In this document: positions 23,301-33,365 of the stretch, in pieces | How the letters are laid out: each line of letters opens with the position of its first letter | Numbering within the stretch: the stretch's first letter is position 1 | DNA from: Muscardinus avellanarius | Taxonomy: Eukaryota > Chordata > Mammalia > Rodentia > Gliridae | Direction of reading: 5' to 3' | NCBI GenBank assembly: GCA_963383645.1 | Contig: OY726569.1 | Coordinates: 25,484,054 to 25,548,053 of the forward strand | Length of the DNA stretch: 64,000 nt | The notes under the pieces: generated by a model | What the model saw: the letters and a program-made list of their open reading frames with translations, nothing else | Told to the model about the DNA's origin: nothing | Database searches by the model: none | Position numbers and translations under genes: made by a program

Positions 23301-23358
23301 TCTTCAATCTTCAGTCTTCGAAGGCAACAACGATGGGAGCAGACGGCCTCACCTCCCT

Positions 23359-23568
23359 TCAGAGGTGAGGGCAACATGCTCTTTTCTCTCTGCAGAGATG
23401 GCACAGCCCAGATGCAGATGCAGACGCAGATGGACTCCACTCAGGGCAGTCCTTAATACAATGTCCACGAAATTTGCAATAATGGCAGATATCAAGCCTC
23501 CAGATTCTTTTCCCTCTCTCTAGAAGGAGTCTTTGGTATCTCTGAGGGAGCAAGGACTTATTACCCAA
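23359..23568 (-). pseudogene. Gag nucleocapsid remnant of the provirus
   Basis: The minus-strand frame includes CHYCKFRGHCIKDC, a complete CCHC zinc knuckle with the C-X2-C-X4-H-X4-C spacing. Only one knuckle is present, as in gammaretroviruses, and unlike the two-knuckle element at 5.8-7.6 kb. A serine/alanine repeat (SASASAS) follows. Confidence 0.85.
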
Positions 23569-23760
23569 TGCCAGAGCTATTTAATGGGCTTGTCCCTGTG
23601 TCTGCATTTGTCTCTTCTGGTGTTTAATTTTGTCTACCTCATCTCTGTTTTTGAGATACCCCAAAGGCCAAACTTAAAGCTGATTAGTGGGAGCCTGTGT
23701 CCCTGAAACACAATAGGATATGTATCTCATTTTTGTTAGATCAAACATAATAGCCATTTT

Positions 23761-24152
23761 TTATTAAACAAATTTTTTATTGAACATAAATGGTATACAT
23801 TTAAACTATACTTGGCGCCCTCTCCCCCCTGCCCCTGTTTTCCCTTCCCTCCTCCCACCAATGATTGGCCAGGGTAACCATGCCATATTCATAATTTTAC
23901 ACATATTCGAATGTAGACCCTCATTCATCAAGTTCAGCCTTCCTCCTCTCCTATCTTTCCATTCAAACTTTGCTGATATTTCCCCTCCATTGTCTGGAGT
24001 CCCAGTGGTATCCCCTATGCTCCCTAGTTTGGGTATATTAGAGGAAACATATGTACCTTCTCCTTCTGTGCTTGGCTGGTCTCACTTAACATAATGCTCT
24101 CCAGGACTTTCCATCTTCTTGCAAATGATATGATTTTGTTCTTCTTTATGGT
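23761..24152 (-). mobile_element. L1 LINE 3' end
   Basis: On the minus strand it ends in a G-rich polypurine stretch and CAATAAAAAAT, typical of L1 3' UTRs. The block CTCACTTAACATAATGCTCT is the familiar L1 tail read antisense. Flanked by AATAGCCATTTT (23749) and AATAGCCAGTTT (24153). Inserted in the provirus gag. Confidence 0.78.
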
Positions 24153-24456
24153 AATAGCCAGTTTTGAAATGCACTAACATCTATCAAAATTTTCTGAACA
24201 TTGACCCAATTTTACACTAGCCTAGTCTGGTAGTCCATTGACCCATTTTTATACTGGACTATACTAGTAACTATAACTATAACTCTATGTAGGCTAACAT
24301 TATTGACAAAAATCAGATAGTTCTATACTTTTATAATTTTAGAGAACAGTATTAATAATAAAAAAATAAACTTGTTACCTGACAGACAATTGTATTGTTT
24401 CTATATAATAAGAAGACATTTACTCAATTAGGACAATCAGATGTAAACCAGGTTTT

Positions 24457-24679
24457 TTGTTGTTGTTGTTGTTGTTGTTGTTGTTTGTTTGTTTTTGGTG
24501 GTACTGGGGTTCCTGGAAGCCCTTCTACCTCCGGGCTACACTCCCAGACCTATTTTTACATTTTTATTTGGAAACAGGGTCTCCTAAGCCAGTGCGCGCA
24601 GCTGGCTTCAAACCTGCGCGATCCTCCTGTCTCTGCCTCCCAAGTGCGGGGATTACAAGCGTGCGCCACCACACCCGGC
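24457..24679 (-). mobile_element. B1-dID SINE, type A
   Basis: Inverted, with a (GTT)n tail. A perfect duplication TGTAAACCAGGTTT lies at 24442-24455 and 24680-24693. Confidence 0.95.
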
Positions 24680-24709
24680 TGTAAACCAGGTTTTAAAACT
24701 AAATCTTTA

Positions 24710-24939
24710 GCCGGACGTGGTGGCACACACTTGTAATCCCCGTGCTTGGGAGGCAGAGACAGGAGGATCACACAGGTTTGAAGCCAGCTGTGCTGGCTTA
24801 AGAGACCCTGTTTCCACATAAAAAAAAAAAAGTATAAAAATAGTTCTGGGAGTGTAGCCCATGGGAGTGTAGCCAGAGGTAGAAGGGCTTCCAGGAATCC
24901 CAGTACCACCCAAAACAACAACAACAATAACAACAACAA
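24710..24939 (+). mobile_element. B1-dID SINE, type A
   Basis: From GCCGGACGTGGTGGCACAC to CCAGTACCACC and a (CAA)n tail. Perfect duplication ACTAAATCTTT lies at 24699-24709 and 24940-24950. It contains an internal tandem duplication of GGGAGTGTAGCC (24847-24880). Confidence 0.95.
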
Positions 24940-25039
24940 ACTAAATCTTTGAATCAAAAGACAAAAACTTATTGGTCAGTTTACATACAAATATAAAACC
25001 CATACAACTTTTAACTTAAAAACTTCTTTGACACATTTA

Positions 25040-25044
25040 TTTGT

Positions 25045-25083
<39 letters not shown>

Positions 25084-25280
25084 CAGGTCTGGGGATGGAA
25101 TCCAGGGGCATTTGGCCTCTGAGCTACACCCCCTGCCCTATATTTTATTCTTTATTTTGAAACCAGGTTTCACTGAGTTGCAGAGGGCCTCACTAGATAG
25201 CTGAGGCTGTCCTCGAACCGCGATCCTCTGGTCTCAGCCTCCCGAATGCTAGGATTACAAGCGTGCGCCACCACGCCCGG
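25040..25280 (-). mobile_element. B1-dID SINE, type B, very young
   Basis: Inverted, with a (TTTA)n tail. A perfect 17-bp duplication CTTCTTTGACACATTTA lies at 25023-25039 and 25281-25297. Confidence 0.96.
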
Positions 25281-25404
25281 CTTCTTTGACACATTTAGAT
25301 GAATCCAGATACATAGCACATTTAGCTCTCAGGTATGGATAAATCTATGGTCACAGGTATATAGTTTAGACACAATTTGTTTACATTTATCCTCTAATTT
25401 ATTC

Positions 25405-25600
25405 TTTTTTTTTTTTTTTTTTTTGGTGGTGGTGGTACTGGGGTTCCTGGAAGCCCTTCTACCTCCGGGCTACACTCCCAGACCTATTTTATACTTTTTT
25501 ATTTTTGGAAACAAGGTCTCTTAAGCCAGCACAGCTGGCTTCGAACCTGCGCTCCACCTCCCAAGTGCAGGGATTACAAGTGTGCACCACCACACCCGGC
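25405..25600 (-). mobile_element. B1-dID SINE, type A
   Basis: Inverted, perfect duplication TAATTTATTC at 25395-25404 and 25601-25610. Confidence 0.95.
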
Positions 25601-25769
25601 TAATTTATTCATTTTAATAACCAGTCAGTAGCCTAAACCATCATTTTAACAAAATAAATCCTCAGAATGACATTACAATTTAAACATCTATTACTAGGAA
25701 GAAAATATAATGATAATTGCCTTAGCCTGAAGGAAACGAAATCATGACATTTTTGTTTTGATTATACCA

Positions 25770-26496
25770 ACAAATTTAAGTCACATAAATTAAGATATAA
25801 TAAGAATAAACTTTTATACATAGGCAAAATAGTAAAATCCTTTTTCTGCCTCTAAGCTGACAGACAAGAGCTGCAGCCGGTGTTGACTTTGGTAAGCTAA
25901 AAGTTGGCTGTTATCTCAGCTGAACTCTAAACGCTAAAACACAAACTTTTGTAGAAAGAAAAAGTATTATATTTTCCTACAATAATTTAGGCTCAAGTTA
26001 AAAGATAAAAACAAAGCTGTATTAACTCAATATTAATTACCAATTACACAAAAGAGCTTTACCTCAAAACCCTTATACTTTATACTTTAAAGGACTATAT
26101 TCCTGCATATTTTATCTTTAAGCTGATCTTTTGATACAAAATACTACTTTTAGCAGATAGAGATAGAAAAAAAGGCTAAAAACTCACCAAGGACACAGGT
26201 GGACAGTATGCGTCTCAAACTTCAAAGCAGGGATGCACCATGTAACCCCTGACCTTGCCAACCAAGTAACATGTTTTTATCATAAATCTCATATGAGAGG
26301 CAGAAATAATTGGCGGGCTTGAAGCTGCATTTGGGAAAAGAAAAACTTTTTGCTAAGCAGGATGAGAGAGGGGAGATAACCCAAAACATAAAACCAAGTC
26401 ATAATCTCAAACTATATACTTTGTAAGGCTTACTTTTGTAACTTGAAGGACATTTTTCAGCTAGAACAAAATTAAACGTTAACAGGAGATTAAAAC
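25770..26496 (+). mobile_element. Family B-related ERV segment inside the provirus
   Basis: The first part matches 18510-18640. The rest (GGCTCAAGTTAAAAGAT, AGCAGATAGAGATAG, TAACCCCTGACCTTGCCAAC) runs parallel to 31990-32330. No R-U5 or poly(A) end is seen, so it is a 3'-truncated LTR or an internal fragment. Confidence 0.55.
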
Positions 26497-26503
26497 AAAG
26501 TAC

Positions 26504-26732
26504 TTTTTTTTTTTTTTTTTTTTTTTTTTTGCGGGTCTGAGAATGGAACCCAGGGGCATTTGACCTCCAACCTCAAAGCTACATCCCCTGCCCTATTTTT
26601 TATTTTTTATTTTGAAACCAGGTCTCACTAAGTTGCAGAGGGCCTCACTAAGCAGCTGAGGCTGTCCGTGAGCTGTGATCCTCCCAAATGCTGGGATTAC
26701 AAGTGTGCACCACCACCACGCCCGGCTAAAAA
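26504..26732 (-). mobile_element. B1-dID SINE, type B
   Basis: Inverted, with a small repeat near CCTCCAACCTCAAAGCTAC. AAAGTAC flanks it at 26497-26503 and 26733-26739. Confidence 0.9.
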
Positions 26733-26739
26733 AAAGTAC

Positions 26740-27895
26740 ATTTTAAGCACAGTTTTTCTTTTTTTAAGTAGGTGGCGGTGTTCTGACCACAAAAGTCGAC
26801 CACAAAGTTGACCGACAATACCTAGAAAATGAGACCAAAAACAATTCAATACTTATATTTATAACAAAAGACTTAAGGAGTCAATAGATTAGCTGCTAAA
26901 ATTTGCCAGGTCCAAAAATGTGCTATTTTAGCTACAGTGTCATACTGTCCCCCGGGGCAGGGCAGATTGAGGCAGACAATGGCCCTCAGCAGCCCTGGCA
27001 GCTGGACTTGGCTGTGGGAGTCCCGGCTTCCTGGCTGTTCAGGCACTCCCTTTAGGAGGGGGGGGTTGGCCAGGAGGAATTTTCTACTCCCTCCCCCAGT
27101 TTAGAGAGCTGATGTTTAGCAGAGAAACAATGTCTTATAAATCAGTGGGGTCAGCCCCTATGTGTGCTTGTCTGGCAGAATAAAATTAACTAGACACTTC
27201 TGACAGGGCAAACATAACCAGAGACCACAGACAAACAGCCAACTCTTACAGATCCCTGGGGTCCCGGGAGACAGAAAAGGAGGTGGAGGATGTCTCCCAC
27301 ACCTCTGGAGATAGAGGTTATTGATTGCACCCAATCAACCTCAATCACCTCAGACTAGTCGACTCACCAGATAAATTTCTCCGGAGATAGCTCTTTTTTT
27401 AACATTGGATTTGTGAGGGGGATGAGACACTAACCACTCTCCTTCTTCGGGGCTGGAAGAAACCTCCCAGCGGCCACCCCCAAAGGGCAGTTTAGTCAGC
27501 TCCCCCCTCCAGATCACTGTCCAAGGTCTGATTAGGAAGCATGTTAAACACACAAAATGAACGCACAACACTGAAAAATAACATGAACCAGGGGTTTTTT
27601 CCCTATGCAATCTGAAGCAGAACAGGAGATGATGGCTTTCTCCGACTCTCACCTCGTCCTTTTACTGAGACCAGAGGAATGTTCCTAGAGACACCTTGTC
27701 TCCATGCCCGTTTAGGCATAAATTTTAACACAAATTACTGAACACGAATAGATCAGACTAACAATAATCAGGCATCCAATCCCAAAATACTCATATACTA
27801 GCTTACACCCTGATGCTAACAAAACAACCAACAGATAACCACAGTCCACAATCCCAGGAACAGCAAGAGCACATTCAACTACCTTGTGAGGAAGG

Positions 27896-27937
<42 letters not shown>

Positions 27938-28325
27938 GCCTGCCTGCCGCCTCACCATAGCCCCATGCTAGGTGGCCTGGCAGGACCTACCACTTCAGTG
28001 GGGATAACTCCTACCCACGTCCCTGGTAGGATTTCAGTTGGCTGAGGGTGAACCGTCGGCCTGGCCTGACAGGAGAGACCCTCCGCCCTAAAGGAGCAAC
28101 CCGCTTATTTTCTCAGTGCTCCTCTAACCCAGGTTTCACCCAATGGGGATAACTCCTACCCACGTTCACAATAGAGAGTTCTCGTCCACACAACCACTAG
28201 ATGGCAGCAATAGACAATAAGCCAGCAACCATTCCCACAATACAGAAAACTCCGCAAAACAAAAGCAACCCACTTTTGAGCTGAAATCCTCCGGACTCCG
28301 GGGATCCCAGGGGTCATTGGGGGAA
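26740..28325 (-). other. Provirus 5' leader and upstream gag region
   Basis: Follows the 5' LTR on the minus strand. Short frames at 27350-27652 and 27712-27933 have no domain I know. A (CA)n tract is at 27898-27933, and GGGATAACTCCTACCCACGT occurs twice (28001 and 28145), a local direct repeat of about 144-bp spacing. Confidence 0.4.
27898..27933 (+). repeat. (AC)n microsatellite
   Basis: About 18 units, followed by CCTGCCTGCCTGCC. Not attached to a SINE, unlike most others in the window. Confidence 0.95.
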
Positions 28326-28347
28326 TCCTGCATGTGCCCCCCAAAGG
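28326..28347 (-). promoter_or_regulatory. Candidate primer binding site
   Basis: Just inside the 5' LTR the minus strand reads TTTGGGGGGCACATGCAGGA. This resembles the proline-tRNA site of gammaretroviruses (which starts TGGGGGCTCG) but with several mismatches, so the assignment is tentative. Confidence 0.45.
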
Positions 28348-28933
28348 AAATGCCAGTCCGTTATTCGCCAATGACCGCCAGGAGCCGAGATTCCGATGCA
28401 ATGACAAAAGTGTCTTTTATTCAAGCTCGAGCTTGGGCTTTCCACGCACACCAACACAGTGGATGTGGAGGAAGAGCCCTTTGTCCTCCGAGAACAAAGC
28501 TTTCACCCCTGAGAGTACCTCCCCACCCACCAGTACATTGATTGGTCACTTTAAAACTAAGTATTCGCTGCTCTTTCCTGATTAGTTCAGCTTTGGCGCC
28601 TTGGGAAGGGCATCATCACTAAGGCAGTATCTGCCATATTAGGTGGCCTTCTAGCTGATTGGTCCGGCCCTTGGCCGTTTATTTTAGGAATGTTCAAGGA
28701 TGAGTGGGGGTCTCCGGTTCCAGGCAGAGTGACCTTGTCAGTTATCTGTTAGTTCCAGACACTGGGGTACTCTGTACTAATTGGCTGTTGCTACAGGAAG
28801 GTCAGATTAGCACAATTGCAGTTTCTCCAGAAAGTAGGGCCAAGGGGAACTTAACTTCTAAGAAAAGGAAACTTAGGCCTACTCTACTTAAAGCTTTAAC
28901 TGGAGCCTGTCATGGGGTTACTGTGGTCCTTCA
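28348..28933 (-). mobile_element. 5' LTR of the provirus
   Basis: Colinear with the LTR at 19229-19814 along its whole length. By eye they differ at about 15 bases plus two single-base indels. It starts TGAAGGACC on the minus strand. Confidence 0.92.
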
Positions 28934-29042
28934 TCCTATTTTTCCATCTTTGTAATCATAAAATCGCTTAAGCTTACAGCATAAGAGTTTGGCCTATTGT
29001 TTTCTACACGTAGCTCAGAATAAGAACCTGTGGCTACATCTC
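28934..29042 (+). mobile_element. LTR family B, right part (R-U5) after the provirus
   Basis: Continues the LTR begun at 18697: TTTGTAATCATAAAATCGC with the poly(A) signal region, then AAGCTTACAGC and CAGAATAAGAACCTGTGGC. Joining it to 19228 across one copy of TCCTA gives the same order as the neighbouring copy at 29100-29372. Confidence 0.7.
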
Positions 29043-29099
29043 ACTATAAGAGTTCGGGAGCCCAGCAGGGCCCCTTAACAGTCCAGACCCTCCATACTC

Positions 29100-29372
29100 T
29101 GGAGATGAGTTTACGTAATCAATAACTTCTAGCAGATAGAGATAAAAGACATGGTCAAGCAAGATAGGAGATAGCAAATCTTTATAAAAACTGTTCTATG
29201 TTCAAAAACTTCAGTGTCCTATTTTCGAGGCACTCCACTGCATCCCTCTGATGCAGTGCTTTATTGTTCTGACCCTTCTTTCTATCTTTGCAATAATAAA
29301 ATTTGCTTAAGCTTGCAGCAGTATAGCTCTGGCTATTTTTTCTAAACTAGCTAAGAACAAGAGCACACATCA
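29100..29372 (+). mobile_element. LTR family B, 5'-truncated copy
   Basis: Follows the order of the split LTR: TGCAGTGCTTTATTG, then TCTTTGCAATAATAAAATTT (29294-29313), AAGCTTGCAGCAG and AGCTAAGAACAAGAGC. It lies in direct tandem with the first copy, about 60 bp apart. Confidence 0.65.
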
Positions 29373-29947
29373 ACATCTTAACGCATTACAAAATTTAAAA
29401 AACATATTTTATATGTTCAATAATTCTGTTTCTGAGCATTCTGTTATATTTTTGCCAGTAATCTATTATTTCACTTATTTTCATTTTATAAAACATGTTA
29501 ATATCTAACAAGCAATTCACATTCATTCCTCTTCTTATTCAAATGTTTACTGCAGAGATAAACACAAACTAGGTTAGTATGTGCTTGGGACAGAGCATGG
29601 GAATGGAGATTAACTATCAGAGGGAGAAAAGAGACAACACAATGGACAGAGCAGACTCCTCCGTTAATCTTCACACCTCGTTACCCAAAGTCTTTGTGGA
29701 TGGGTCCAGAAATTTGCACTTTAAACCAATTCACAAAATGATTCTTAGCCCACTGAAGTTTGAGAAAAATTACTTAACACATTAGAAAATACTTTATGAT
29801 AGAGGAAATATTTACTTTTTAGTAAATATTTTTGTAAAAAGGCAGCCTTTTTGGTAAAAGACTGAGTTGCTTGTATTGTGTATAGTACTGCTATGAACTA
29901 AGGTGTATAAGTAATCTGTTGGACCCCCTACTTTTATTCTCTGCTTT
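29373..29947. other. No feature recognised
   Basis: AT-rich. A 68-codon plus-strand frame at 29579-29785 shows no domain and is probably chance. Confidence 0.4.
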
Positions 29948-30143
29948 TTTTTTGTACTGGGGTTGGAACCCAGGGGCATTCTACCTCTGAGATATACCCC
30001 CAGCCCTAATATTTTTATTATTTATTTTTTAAACAGGGTCTCACTAAGTTACTGAGCGCCTCACCAAGTAGCTGGGGTTGGCTACAAACCTGCGAGCCTC
30101 CCACATACTGGAATTACAAGCAAGTACCACCATGCCCGGCTCC
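29948..30143 (-). mobile_element. B1-dID SINE, type D-like
   Basis: Inverted; duplication TCTCTGCTTT at 29938-29947 and 30144-30153. Confidence 0.92.
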
Positions 30144-30254
30144 TCTCTGCTTTAACTTTGCTTGGGAAACTCATGGCAGTTTAGATTTTAGATGAGGAAG
30201 GAACCGACACAGGAGTTCTGTCAAGAGCTTCTCCTTGTAAATTGCAGGCCCCAG

Positions 30255-30468
30255 CCTTGTGTGGTTGCAAATACCTGTAATCCCAGTGCTTGGGAGACTG
30301 AGAGGATTAGGAGGATTGCAGGTTCAGGGATAGCCTCCGCGATTTAGTGAGACTTTCAGCAACCTAGTGAGACCCTATTTCCAAACCAAAAATAAAAAGT
30401 GCTGGGAGTGTAGCTCTGAGGTAGAACGCCCTGGTTCAATCCACAGCAGCACAAATAAAATAAAATAA
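30255..30468 (+). mobile_element. B1-dID SINE, old
   Basis: Diverged head (CCTTGTGTGGTTGC) but a perfect 12-bp duplication TGCAGGCCCCAG at 30243-30254 and 30469-30480. Confidence 0.92.
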
Positions 30469-30635
30469 TGCAGGCCCCAGGCAGGGCTCTGTATTTCACC
30501 ACAAGCACAAAAGTGTTTATAATGAGAAAAAATTGAGATGAGCTACAGGCTTTTTACTAGATAGTATATATTTCGGATGGATAATTAAGTGATATTTTGA
30601 TACAAAGTTGATTTATAAAAGAAACAAGCAGCATT

Positions 30636-30841
30636 TTTTATTTGTTTATTTATTTATTTGGTGGTACTTGGGTTCCTGGAAACCCTTCTACCTCCAGACT
30701 ACACTCCCAGACCTATTTTATACTTTTTATTTGGAAACAGGGTCTCTTAAACCAGCACGGCTGGTTTCGAACCTGCATGATATTCCTCCCGTCTCCGCCT
30801 CCCAAGCGCGGGGATTATAAGCGTGCGCCACCACGCCGGGC
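30636..30841 (-). mobile_element. B1-dID SINE, type A
   Basis: Inverted, (TTTA)n tail, ID end GGGTTCCTGGAAACCCTTC, B1 end CCACGCCGGGC. Confidence 0.9.
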
Positions 30842-31030
30842 TTGCCCAATCTTTTTAAAAGCCTCTCATTCACAGACCCTCGGCCTATGGTGGACAGGAC
30901 CTCACCTAGTCATCCTGACCACACCAACGGTGGCTAAACTCCAAGATCTCCGGCCCTGGTTTCAACTCTCTCAGCCCTTCTCACCAGAAGTTAAGTACAG
31001 CCGCACGGGGCCTTGGGCCCCCTAAAACTA
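30842..31030 (+). pseudogene. ERV integrase C-terminal fragment (second element)
   Basis: The plus strand reads GPHLVILTTPTVAKLQDLRP followed by WFQLSQ, the C-terminal GPY/F region of class I ERV integrase. The upstream part is replaced by a SINE. It is on the opposite strand from the large provirus and belongs to a different element, probably with the LTR at 31472. Confidence 0.8.
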
Positions 31031-31471
31031 AAATTCTCCAGGTTGCCCCTTATTCCTGAGTCACACTCATTGATCTCCCTTTAAGGTCTCGGCTCCCAGC
31101 CGTCCTCCAACAGATGTGTAGCCTCACATCTTATACATTCTGGGGGAGCCACTGGGAGAAGACGCCACTCAGGTCTTTTCCCAAATTCACCCCTCATTCT
31201 TACTGCAACAAGTCGAGGATCTCCACCTCCAGGGCTCCCTCTGCGACCTCACACCCTCTGAAACTTACCTCCACCCACACTTTCTACTCATATCCTCCTG
31301 CTTCCTCCAAACGCCACAAGGGCATTAATTATCCTGCTCTCCCTCACCTGGGATTGCAACAACCACTACTCTGATAGAGCCTATGGGACCCCCCCCAAAA
31401 AAAAAAAAACTCAGCAGGAAAAAGCTGGATCAAAAAAATTGACACCCGTTACCACAATTAGAAGGTTGAAA
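31031..31471 (+). pseudogene. Possible env remnant of the second ERV
   Basis: Lies between integrase and LTR where env would be, but only 440 bp long, with stops, and no envelope motif. CCCCCCCCAAAAAAAAAAAA near 31390 could be a decayed polypurine-like tract. Confidence 0.35.
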
Positions 31472-31849
31472 TGTTAAACCAGAGAGTGCATGGTGCCTGG
31501 TGGGTTTCACAACTACAGTTCCATGGGTCTCACAAACATGGTTGCGCCTGATAACGCAGGGCAGTCTGACTCAGTCTAAGGAGCAATTACCAAAAATAAG
31601 AAAATAGTCACAAGGGGGTGATATTCCAACCCTGACCACCGAGGCCAGCCCTCACCACTCCTGAGCAACTGAGTCCAGCTATCCACAGGACCAGGCACTA
31701 CCCTCTTCCTTCCCTCTCTAGTTCTCTCTGATATAAAAAGGTTCTTGTTTCCCCCTAGTGTGACTGTCCTCCTGCAAGAGACAGCCGAGCAGCTAACCTT
31801 GCCTGCAATAAACTTTCCCTGAATGGACCAACCTCTGGAGTCTCTTACC
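31472..31849 (+). mobile_element. LTR of the second ERV (3' LTR)
   Basis: Starts TGTTAAACCAGAGAG, has TATA box GATATAAAAAGG (31730-31741) and AATAAA (31807-31812), then a short U5 ending CTGGAGTCTCTTACC where a SINE tail begins. Not related to families A or B. Confidence 0.75.
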
Positions 31850-31913
31850 TTTTTTTTTTTTTTTTTTTTAAGGTACTAGGCATGGAACCCAGGGGCATTC
31901 TACCCCCAGCCCT
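31850..31913 (-). mobile_element. B1-dID SINE, ID part only
   Basis: Poly-T and TACTAGGCATGGAACCCAGG to CCCCCAGCCC; the whole B1 part is missing. Confidence 0.85.
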
Positions 31914-32523
31914 TAGTTGCTGTCATAGCAACTAAGATAAGATGCAGAATACTAAATGCTAAAATTATGGACTCCTGAACTTAAAGGAAAATAATTATGC
32001 AGATCCTCACAAAAGTTCAGTCTAAGTTAAAAGATGAAGCAGGCCACATTGACCCAATATGAATTACTAAAAACACAAAAATAGCTAAAGCCTTAAAGTC
32101 TTTATACTTTAAAAAGCTACACTCCTGTATCTTTCTTTTCTTTATTATAAAAGAAGCTTTCAACATGAAAAGTAACTGCTAGCAAATAGAGATAAGGGAT
32201 GCTGAGACTTACACAAGGGCAGAGATGGTCAATACAGGCCTTAACCTTTAGGAATAAGCATAAACAAAGAATGATGCAGCTTCTAGCACGTAGCCTCTGA
32301 CCTTGTTAACTAAGTGACACGTTTTGGTCAGTGATGTCAGACCAGTTTGTCCTTGTGAGGATGAACAAAAGTTTCCACCAAGGGGAAAAAAAAAAAAGCT
32401 AACACAGCAAAGATGACAGAGTAGGCCAGCCCTACTTTTTGTGGGAAAGAAAGACTATTGGCTAGCAGAACAGAAGGAACAAAATAATAAAGACTGAGGT
32501 CTCAAAGGCAAATAGTGTTTCAC

Positions 32524-32730
32524 TCCTTTTTTCAGTACTGGGGATGGAACCCAGGGGCATTCTACCTCTGAGATACACCCCCAGCCCTATTTTTCATTCT
32601 TTATTTTGAAACAGGGTCTCACTGAGTTGCAAAGGGCCTCACTAAGTAGCTGAGGCTGTCCGTGAACCAGATCCTCCTGACTCAGCCTCTCAAATGCTGG
32701 GATTACAAGTGTGCGCCACCACGCCCGGCT
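32524..32730 (-). mobile_element. B1-dID SINE, type D
   Basis: Inverted; AGTGTTTCACT (32513) and AGTGTCTCACT (32732) flank it. Confidence 0.93.
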
Positions 32731-32835
32731 AAGTGTCTCACTTCTGCGACATTCCATCGCATCTCTCTCTAACATGGTGCTTTCCATGCTCTGTCTCCCC
32801 TCTCCCCTTCTGCCTATAAAAGTAAAACTGTGCTT

Positions 32836-33033
32836 GCCGGGCGTGGTGGCGCACGCTTGTAATCCCCACGCTTGAGAGGCGGAGACAGGAGGACCTCGCA
32901 GGTTTGAAGCCAGCCGCGCTGGCTTAAGAGACCCTGTTTACAAATAAAAAAAATATAAAATAGGTCTGGGAATGTAGCCCGGAGGTAAGAAGGGTTTCCA
33001 GGAACCCCAGTACCACCAAAAATAAAAATAAAA
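32836..33033 (+). mobile_element. B1-dID SINE, type A
   Basis: From GCCGGGCGTGGTGGCGCACG; flanked by TAAAACTGTGCTT (32823-32835) and TAAAACTGTGTT (33034-33045). Sits in the R region of the LTR. Confidence 0.95.
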
Positions 33034-33070
33034 TAAAACTGTGTTCAAGTTTACAGCAGTTCCAGCTTTT

Positions 33071-33311
33071 TATTCTTTTTTTATTCTTTTTTTTTTCTTT
33101 TTTTCTTTTTTGGTGGTACTGGGGGTGGAACCCAGAGGCTTTCTACCTCCAGGCTATACTCCCAGACCTATTTTATATTTATTTGGAAACAGGGTCTCAC
33201 TAATTTGCTGAGAGCCTCACTAAGTAGCTGAGGCTGGCTTCGAACCTGTGCGATCCTCCTGTCTCAGCCTCCCAAGCGCAGGGATTACAAGCGTGCGCCA
33301 CCACACCTGGC
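33071..33311 (-). mobile_element. B1-dID SINE, type C-like
   Basis: Inverted; TTCCAGCTTTT (33060-33070) and TTCCAGTTTTT (33312-33322) flank it. Sits in U5 of the LTR. Confidence 0.93.
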
Positions 33312-33365
33312 TTCCAGTTTTTTTTCCTAATCTAGCCGAGAACAAGAACTCGTGACAACATCATC

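Larger units (their letters stand above)
19229..28933 (-). mobile_element. Two-LTR class I provirus, env-less, nested insertions
   Basis: A 9.7-kb gammaretrovirus-like provirus. The LTRs are at 19229-19814 (3') and 28348-28933 (5'), flanked by the 5-bp duplication TCCTA at 19224-19228 and 28934-28938. Reading the minus strand: 5' LTR, possible proline-type primer site, leader, a nucleocapsid and protease remnant near 23.5-23.1 kb, an integrase C-terminus at about 20.2-19.9 kb, polypurine tract, 3' LTR. No env lies between integrase and the 3' LTR, and no reverse transcriptase was recognised. The interior holds eight SINEs, an L1 3' end, a family B LTR and a second family B-like segment. The coding remnants are broken. 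Confidence 0.88.
31920..33365 (+). mobile_element. LTR family B, long copy, interrupted by three SINEs
   Basis: U3 blocks AGTCTAAGTTAAAAGATGAA, AGCAAATAGAGATAAGG and CTCTGACCTTGTTAAC match 25970-26270. The R-U5 end is spread over 32820-33365 in pieces separated by SINEs: TAAAACTGTGCTT, then AAGTTTACAGCAGTTCC, then GAGAACAAGAACTCGTGAC. Confidence 0.65.
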
